From positions 558,001 to 622,000 of the forward strand of contig NW_025813700.1 in NCBI RefSeq assembly GCF_021917145.1: a stretch of 64,000 nt of DNA, written 5' to 3'. Below the pieces are notes generated by a model, which saw only the letters and a list, made by a program, of their open reading frames with translations, searched no databases and was not told the origin of the DNA. Source of the stretch: Hypomesus transpacificus. Taxonomy: Eukaryota; Chordata; Actinopteri; Osmeriformes; Osmeridae. Within the stretch, counting starts at the first letter, position 1. Each line of letters starts with the position of its first letter. Below are positions 56,201 to 64,000 of the stretch, piece by piece. A program made the translations under genes and the position numbers.

Positions 56201-57221
56201 GTAGGCTAATACCAACCATTCTGCACAAAGTGGTACATCTTTCAATTATGTAATTGTTTAGGGAATTATCTGCAATGACTTAAACTCAGTGGTTTTTTTG
56301 GGCGTCCATGCCTCACTTTCAAGCGCTAAACTGCTTAGCCTCCGACCTATCTGTTTTGTCTATTTACATATAGCAATTTTCTCCAGGGGACATTTTCATT
56401 AACACTTTACAGTCATTATTATTCCTTCGTCAAATGATCGTACGATCTGAATTGTTAGACAAAGGATCTGTTGATCAACTGCAGAAGGCTGAGGAATCAA
56501 TTCTGCTCTGCTTCCTGTCCCACACAAGCCTCACACACATTCAGCTGCATTCATTGTACCCTGCCATTACGACTTTGGTTTTGAATCAAACGTTTCTATC
56601 AAATCTCGATTTGCATGACTCGTTCCTAGAGATTAGGGATTGGACATCCATTCCGCAAGCCTACCAATACTTCATGTAACAATGGCTGTGTTCTGGAAAA
56701 TAAGTCAGAAGTGTTGAAATTCTCAGCTGCTTGTGAGCAATCAAAGGGAGGTTTGTGTGAGGGCTGTACCAGCGCTCGGAAGGCCCGTCACTTTGACATG
56801 CAACGCAGACATGGGCTCTCCTGGGAAACGAACAGCAGTAACTTTGGGCTATCTCACAACATCTCACAACATTTGCTCTATCTTTGATCTTGGGTTCTTG
56901 GGGAAATGTAGCGGACCCTCTATCGAGCTTTCAAATAACTAACGTTGATTTCTCTCTGTCTTTCTCTCCGTGTTTCCAACCTCCCCTCTCCTTCCGCACA
57001 ACCATCGCTCCATAAGTCACCTTGCTACCCACCTGTAAAGCTTGCAACAAAGACCCGCACCTTCAGGGCTTTTTTTCATTCCAATCGTCTGGCTACATCG
57101 TCTTCCACCTTTCCACGCCCCCGTGCCGAAGTATTTGGCTGAACCGCACTCTCTTTCCGCAAGAGCACTCTTTTTTTCTCTCTTTCTGCACCAATCACTC
57201 CCCCCCACCCCCTCCTCGACC
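53228..57221. other. ercc6l-acsl4 intergenic region and acsl4 5' non-coding region
   Basis: A likely acsl4 first non-coding exon ends at 53986 (GTTGAG|GTAAGA), followed by GCTAGC palindromes. A second possible donor is CTTAAG|GTAAGC near 55136. An imperfect duplication with TTTGCGTAACCGT at about 55165 and 55240 is visible. No coding exon was recognised before 57222. Confidence 0.5.
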
Positions 57222-57606
57222 ATGGGCGGCAAGATAGACATGCATTACATCGTGTTCTCGCCTGTGTACCTGTTGATGTGGCTGTACACGCTGATCACCT
57301 TTGTCCCGTGGTATTTGCTCACTGACCCGGGGAAGAAGAAAACCATGGCCAAAAGAGTCAAAGCCAAGTCGACCACCGGCCAACCCGAGGGGCCCTATCG
57401 CTCCGTGGACCACTTTGACTCTCTGGCCCGGGAGGACTTTGACGGCAAAGACACCCTGGACAAGCTGTTCAAGCACGCCGTGCAGCGATTCGGCAAAGCC
57501 GACTGCCTCGGCACCAGGGAGGTGTTGAGCGAGGAGAACGAGACGCAACCCAACGGGAAGGTCTTCAAAAAGGTAACGGGCGCTTCCCCCCCCCCCCCAC
57601 ACACTC

Positions 57607-57649
<43 letters not shown>

Positions 57650-58458
57650 ACACGCCTTTCCCCCTCGCTCGCACTCCCAACCAGGGCTTTGCGAGTCGAC
57701 CCTAAGTCCTAGCTACGCTCATAGCGTTTCCCCGTCGGCCCTGGATGCAGTAGGCCAGCCGGACTCACCTTGGGGATGATGTTGGGGTGTTGTGTTGCAG
57801 CTGATCCTGGGGAAGTACAGGTGGCAGTCCTACGACGAGGTGGACCAGGTCATCGACCACCTGGGGAGCGGCCTGGCGGCGCTGGGCCAGCAGCCCCGGG
57901 CCACCATCGCCCTCTTCTGCGAGACGCGGGCCGAGTGGATGGTCACGGCACAGGCCTGCTTCCGACGCAACTTTCCCTGTGAGTGTCGGCCGCGCCGTTA
58001 CGACACCGGTGTTATGAGAGGGAGTCAGGCGGCTGAGCGGTGAGGGAGTCGGGCTAGTAATCTGAAGGTTGCTGGTTCGATTCCCCGGCCGCGCCAATTG
58101 ACGTTGTGTCCTTGGGCAAGGCACTTTACCCTACTTGCCTAGGGGGGAATGTCCCTGTACTTACCGTAAGTCGCTCTGGATAAGAGTGTCTGCCAAATGA
58201 CTAAATGTAAATGTATGACGCACGTCTGTGATTTTTGGGGGTTTGTTTTTTTTTGTCGTTGACCTGAGACGCTAATGAGAAACTGTGCTTGCGTTCGCAG
58301 TGGTGACGCTATATGCTACGCTGGGGGAGGAAGCGGTGGCCTATGGACTGAAGGATTGTGGAGCCACTCACCTCATCACTAGCGCTGAGCTTCTGGAGAC
58401 CAAACTCAAAGTACAGTTGATGTCTTCATTTGTGGATGAGAACAAATGCATGTCCCCC

Positions 58459-58489
<31 letters not shown>

Positions 58490-58814
58490 AACTGGTTGTG
58501 ACAACGAAAACCAAGGAGATACCGTTTAAACATTGTAACGATAGGTCTGTGCTGTACAGCGCATTCTGTTAGAGGTCACAAATTGGAAACATTGACTTGG
58601 ACAAGACCTTCACGTTGCAGCACAACCCCAAGAAACACTGTCAACACGTTGTAACGATCCGTCTGTCCTGTACAGCATGCGCTGGGAGAGATGCCAAACT
58701 TGAAACACATCATTTACGTGGACAACAAGACCATCAGCAAGACGGGTTACCCAGACAACGTCCACATCCACAGCATGCAGGCTGTACAAGAGCTGGGAGC
58801 CAAGTCGGAGAACT
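57222..58814 (+). CDS. acsl4: Long-chain acyl-CoA synthetase 4 (5' part, cut by an assembly gap)
   Basis: ACSL4 activates arachidonate and other long polyunsaturated fatty acids to acyl-CoA at ER, mitochondrial-associated and peroxisomal membranes and promotes ferroptosis. Exons: 57222-57572 (117 aa), 57801-57978, 58301-58410 and 58676-58814, joined in frame to about 259 aa. Start ATG 57222 follows the upstream open frame and begins [10 protein letters not shown] hydrophobic anchor (about 9-33, [19 protein letters not shown]) precedes the AMP-binding domain start. Recognisable ACSL4-type segments: [36 protein letters not shown] and [11 protein letters not shown]. The last favours ACSL4 over ACSL3. 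A normal protein is about 670 aa; the remaining exons, including the ATP/AMP motif, should fall in the gap. Donor AAA|GTACAG at 58411 is weak. Confidence 0.9.
57586..57649. repeat. C13 and C42 homopolymers after the acsl4 exon 1 donor
   Basis: Runs at 57586-57598 and 57608-57649, starting 13 nt after the donor. Runs this long are prone to assembly length errors. Confidence 0.95.
58020..58215 (+). mobile_element. tRNA-derived SINE, copy 9
   Basis: Complete, with head GGCGGCTGAGCGGTGAGGG, B-box GGTTCGATTCC and conserved body. It lies in acsl4 intron 2 in the sense orientation. Confidence 0.88.
58454..58490. repeat. C26-A11 homopolymers in acsl4 intron 3
   Basis: Begins 43 nt after the exon 3 donor. 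Confidence 0.95.
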
Positions 58815-59012
58815 GTGAGTGGGGGGGGAACGCACCCAACAACAAACACCAAAAAGACACAATGTCAAGTTAACACTCGAGTGCATCGATGTCATACTTA
58901 TGTCCCTAAGAGCATGACACAGATAAAACACCGGATTATAGGAGCACAGTCATACATGAGCTGTTGATACTCTTTTGGCGTTATCCCATTTAGTGATTGG
59001 TGTGTCTGTGTG

Positions 59013-59512
59013 NNNNNNNNNNNNNNNNNNNNNNNNNNNNNNNNNNNNNNNNNNNNNNNNNNNNNNNNNNNNNNNNNNNNNNNNNNNNNNNNNNNNNNNN
59101 NNNNNNNNNNNNNNNNNNNNNNNNNNNNNNNNNNNNNNNNNNNNNNNNNNNNNNNNNNNNNNNNNNNNNNNNNNNNNNNNNNNNNNNNNNNNNNNNNNNN
59201 NNNNNNNNNNNNNNNNNNNNNNNNNNNNNNNNNNNNNNNNNNNNNNNNNNNNNNNNNNNNNNNNNNNNNNNNNNNNNNNNNNNNNNNNNNNNNNNNNNNN
59301 NNNNNNNNNNNNNNNNNNNNNNNNNNNNNNNNNNNNNNNNNNNNNNNNNNNNNNNNNNNNNNNNNNNNNNNNNNNNNNNNNNNNNNNNNNNNNNNNNNNN
59401 NNNNNNNNNNNNNNNNNNNNNNNNNNNNNNNNNNNNNNNNNNNNNNNNNNNNNNNNNNNNNNNNNNNNNNNNNNNNNNNNNNNNNNNNNNNNNNNNNNNN
59501 NNNNNNNNNNNN
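59013..59512. other. Assembly gap, exactly 500 N
   Basis: A round 500-N run, the usual placeholder for a gap of unknown size. The left edge is a TG-rich stretch. acsl4 exons after residue 259 should be in it. Confidence 0.99.
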
Positions 59513-60640
59513 TGAGTATACTCATTCTCACATGCGCAGTACACGACAGCTGTCCCTTCGCCCATCACCATCTGTGCTCGTGTTCAATCTGTTCGGTCCT
59601 GTTTGTTTACAAGGAGTCTCCGACATAGTACTTAACTTACGTCCCTTACGTTTTTGTTTCGTTTTGAAGTTATTCAGGTTTTATGATCTTTGACTTTGTA
59701 AATAGTGTGCCGGTGGTTGTTCTTTCTCCAAATGTTCCTGTTCGCATTTTGTTTTTTTCGAAAATGTTTCTTTTGCATCACTGTGGAATACACCTCTTCT
59801 CACTTTAAAGCACCACTATTGTTCTATTTGTAGAATATTCATAGGTCAAATGTTTTCAGGACATCTTTGTGGTGTTACTTGAATACTGTTGTTTAAATAT
59901 ACTAAATTAATAGACTGTACACGATTACTGGATGGGACACTTGTACAATGAATATAGACTTTTGTCCATAGCAATGCTTGATGAGATGAAATATTTCCAA
60001 CTATGTATTTATTTTTTATTATTAACAATGTATGTTTTAGAATACAATAATTGAAATTCCCTTGAGTGACATGGAAAAACTTGAATGTAAAGATTTTCTA
60101 TGTATGTTCATTAAAGTAAGGTCATGTACACTATTTAACTTATGAGATGGTTTTAGTATAAAGGTCAAAAGTGGAGCATGTTGAAATGGCACTATCGTAT
60201 GTGACTTATCATTCTGTAGTTGTGACAAAACAGTAACAATAGAAAATTGGTCAATGGAAACGTGTGTATTATTGACAGAAAGTGTTAGTACTGTACGTTA
60301 AAAGTATTGTCACATTTGCACATATCTGTAATGGCCAACATATTTAGGTAAATGTTTTTTTTGGTCTTGATGTATTAGAATTGTTTTTTTATCCTGTGGA
60401 ATTGACTATACATCCATCAGGAATGCAGCTACAGTAATATTTATACTAAGATCCATATTCCAGCAGATTCTGCTGATAACTTCTATCAGCTACGTTTACT
60501 GTAGAATATTTATTCAAAGCTGCCTGTGTGTAAATTGTGGAACAGTTTGTGATAAGGGATCTGGGCAGTGTGTACGTAATGGTTATTTCCTTTGATGTAC
60601 ATATTATTTTTATATTGGTATATTAAAGCTTCTGCCCTAA
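59513..60640 (+). other. Probable acsl4 3'UTR
   Basis: AT-rich, without recognisable exons, ending near ATTAAA at 60622-60627. Position after acsl4 and before stag2 on the same strand fits a 3'UTR. A short last coding exon could still be hidden in the gap. Confidence 0.45.
60622..60627 (+). terminator. Candidate acsl4 polyadenylation signal
   Basis: ATTAAA hexamer followed by a T/G-rich stretch. Confidence 0.45.
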
Positions 60641-62913
60641 AATGTGTCTCTTTCTAATGACTGTTGATATCCTTGGACGTATACACGTTTCTAATGTCAA
60701 AACAACTGCGTTTTGATGAAGATTGGTTTCTCTAAAATTACAGTTGGACAGTTCACTATGTAGCCTATACAGGGCATTACAAAAATCATTTTTAACCTTA
60801 AAATATGAATTCAAAAACGGTTTATTATATTTTCTTGAACTATGGACTAGCTTACGGCTGAGAACATTAGAAACAGTATTGAAGCAATTGAAATTTTATG
60901 AGTTGTGAAAGATTTTATTGAGCTAGAAATATACAAAACAGAATTCACATTTTAGATTAAAACATTAAGGAATGGCCAACAGTTAAAGTTCCAAAGCGTT
61001 CACAAACTTTGTTATTACTGCACCAGAAAGTTGGGTAACAAAGTAGACTACCTCCAAGATCCCTTTCCATCCTTAGTGTGAAACACATGTATGAAAAGAC
61101 TGAAATAGTTGTTTGAACGTACGTATATAAAAACATGACAAATGCATGAAAAGTCTATCATTTTAATATGAAAAGAAAACTAGGATGAGTATTGAAATAC
61201 TCTACCTGGGATAAACTTCCAGTTGAGCTGCGTGCATGCGTAATTTCAATAAGTGTACTGTACAATATTGCCGACAGGTGGTGCATGTGCTACACAAAAT
61301 CAAGCTAGCTAGTATCGAAACAACAAACTGAGCCATGCTAGCTCTAGTGTAGCTATAGAATTCTACGGAATAAGATTGCCCAAAGCACTAACGTTAGTTC
61401 TAAAAGTGATTAATGTTATTTGTTGGACTTGCAAAGTAGTACACGTAAAAACGTTATAACTTCTGCAACATCTGGATCATTTTGATTTATGTTTTTAGCA
61501 AGGGATTGATTCAAACAGCGAGGTAAGTTGTAAAATGGCGGATACGATTCTGGGAATCTGTCGTTGTATGTTGCTGTACTGTATGTTAAGGAAGAGATGA
61601 ACAGCTCTACAGCTCTGTCTTGGTGCTGGTATGTCAGGTGAGCATGAGCGTTGGTTAAAATAAGTGATTGCCCTGCAAGGCGAAAGTTAGCTCGCTATGA
61701 TAACTAGCCTAGCTAGTGCTAGCTCGCTAACTAATGTAGCTAGTCAGCTAGCACGACTCAGCCACCTTCGACTTTGACGCGTTAGCTTGCTGGCTAGTTT
61801 AGTGATACTGCTGCTTGTTTATGTCAACACAATGTCCATTATTATTGACAAGGTCTAGTGATTTTTGATGGATACGAGATCTATCAATATAATGTTACAG
61901 CTTTAAAGAATAACAGACAAAAGTATTTGTAAAAACCAATTTCAATAAGCTTAACTGGTTTGGCTTTCTGAAATTCTGTGTGACGTTTAGCCAGCCCGCT
62001 GTCAAAAATGGAGAGCGTCAAAAAAATTGTTTACACGGAAGAGCAAGATTTGGTAGTTGGCTAAGGGTAGCTGGTCAACGAAGCTACAGTACCAAGTGCA
62101 CACTGACAATTTCAATACGACAATACTTAAAACATTAAAATATAGCTACCTAGTGTAACGTTAACACTTGCATAAGCCATGTGCATGTTTTGTCTAACAC
62201 CACCAGCTCCAAGTATATTATCGATATTAGCTACTAGTAGCCTAACACTGGTTTTGTCAGGTACCTCAAGTGAGTTGAGTGCTAACTAGTTAACGTTAGT
62301 GTCTATTGTTTTTAGCGTAGCGCTAGCTAGCTAATTAATTCACTGCCAATGCTATCTCGTCAGCCATACTAGCCAAGCAACCGACATTATCCAATGGCAA
62401 TGAAAAAAGATGGAGTATTTTAAGAACGTAGCAGTATAGTATCCTTATATGGAATAGGCCTCAAAATGGAGGGAAATAAATACTTTTTAATGTGTTTTTT
62501 AAAAAAATGCAATACATAACAACCTCATTTGTCAATGTAACTGTCAAGTGCGTGACCATGATGTTCAATCGCACCGTAAAAGCTAAACGAAAACAGTTTA
62601 GTGATATCTGGGCCAAAATGATCATTTACAATTCGAACCGTTATCCAACCACCATGACCTTTGACCTGTTAATCGAAGGTAACGGCACCATCCTGCTCCA
62701 AATGCTTTTATAGAGTTTGGAATTTGACATTTGTATTCAATTTGAATTCGTGTAGTGGTAATTACTATGGCGATAACATATCCAATAGTGTTACTTTCAA
62801 ATGAAACAGTTGTCTGTGTTCTTTTGCTCAAGGTTTAACATCCCTTCGGTCAGATCTTAAGGAGAGGAAATCCATCCTGATTTGCAAGGGTCTGAAAAGA
62901 AAATGTTAAAGAA
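60641..62913. other. stag2 5' region
   Basis: A likely non-coding first exon ends at 61522 (CAGCGAG|GTAAGTTG). An alternative donor TGTCAG|GTGAGC lies near 61638. Dense GCTAGC/GTTAGC palindromes cover 61290-61800 and 62230-62335. No coding exon was recognised before 62914. Confidence 0.5.

Positions 62914-64000
<1,087 letters not shown>

Noticed and set aside
57042-57221. N-terminal extension of acsl4 from an upstream ATG
   Set aside because: The extension shows no ACSL4 similarity; the known-like N-terminus starts at MGGKIDMHY.
58950-59693. Open frames running through X residues
   Set aside because: They are artefacts of the N gap.

Overview
The window is vertebrate nuclear DNA, almost certainly from a teleost fish. 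It holds split genes with short GT-AG introns, long GA/CT and CA/TG microsatellites, tRNA-derived SINEs with the fish-typical 'GCAGACGCTCTTATCCAGAG' core, and small hAT- and mariner-type MITEs. There are no prokaryotic operons, phage genes or CRISPR arrays. The species cannot be named from sequence alone.

Eight protein genes and one microRNA were assembled exon by exon, by checking splice signals, reading phase and remembered family sequences. Minus strand, low to high coordinate: sesn3 (895-5154; first three coding exons, rest lies left of the window), fam76b (10878-14007, 10 coding exons, 334 aa), mtmr2 (16354-20782, 16 coding exons, 646 aa), pde2a (21738-37526, 31 coding exons, 935 aa, with mir-139 in intron 2) and arap1 (38462-46461, 28 coding exons, 1127 aa). 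Plus strand: ercc6l/PICH (48307-52962, 3 coding exons, 1288 aa), acsl4 (57222-58814; four coding exons, then a 500-N assembly gap) and stag2 (62914-64000; first six coding exons, running off the right edge).

Gene order joins three blocks that are separate in humans: SESN3-FAM76B-MTMR2 (11q21, without CEP57), PDE2A-ARAP1 (11q13.4) and ERCC6L/ACSL4/STAG2 (X chromosome). The genes do not form one pathway. They cover stress signalling to TORC1 (sestrin), phosphoinositide 3-phosphatase activity (MTMR2), cGMP-stimulated cAMP/cGMP hydrolysis (PDE2A), Arf/Rho GTPase control (ARAP1), anaphase bridge resolution (ERCC6L), arachidonate activation (ACSL4) and cohesin (STAG2).

No wholly new system was found. 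The most unusual structures are: a 27-bp minisatellite that copies the 5' splice site of an arap1 exon eight times; a strong tendency for homopolymer C runs to lie on the sense strand of introns, often just after 5' splice sites; clusters of GCTAGC-type palindromes at the 5' ends of five of the eight genes; an arap1 model with no SAM domain and a 12-nt first coding exon; a GC-AG intron and a 24-nt microexon in mtmr2; and the gap that removes most of acsl4.
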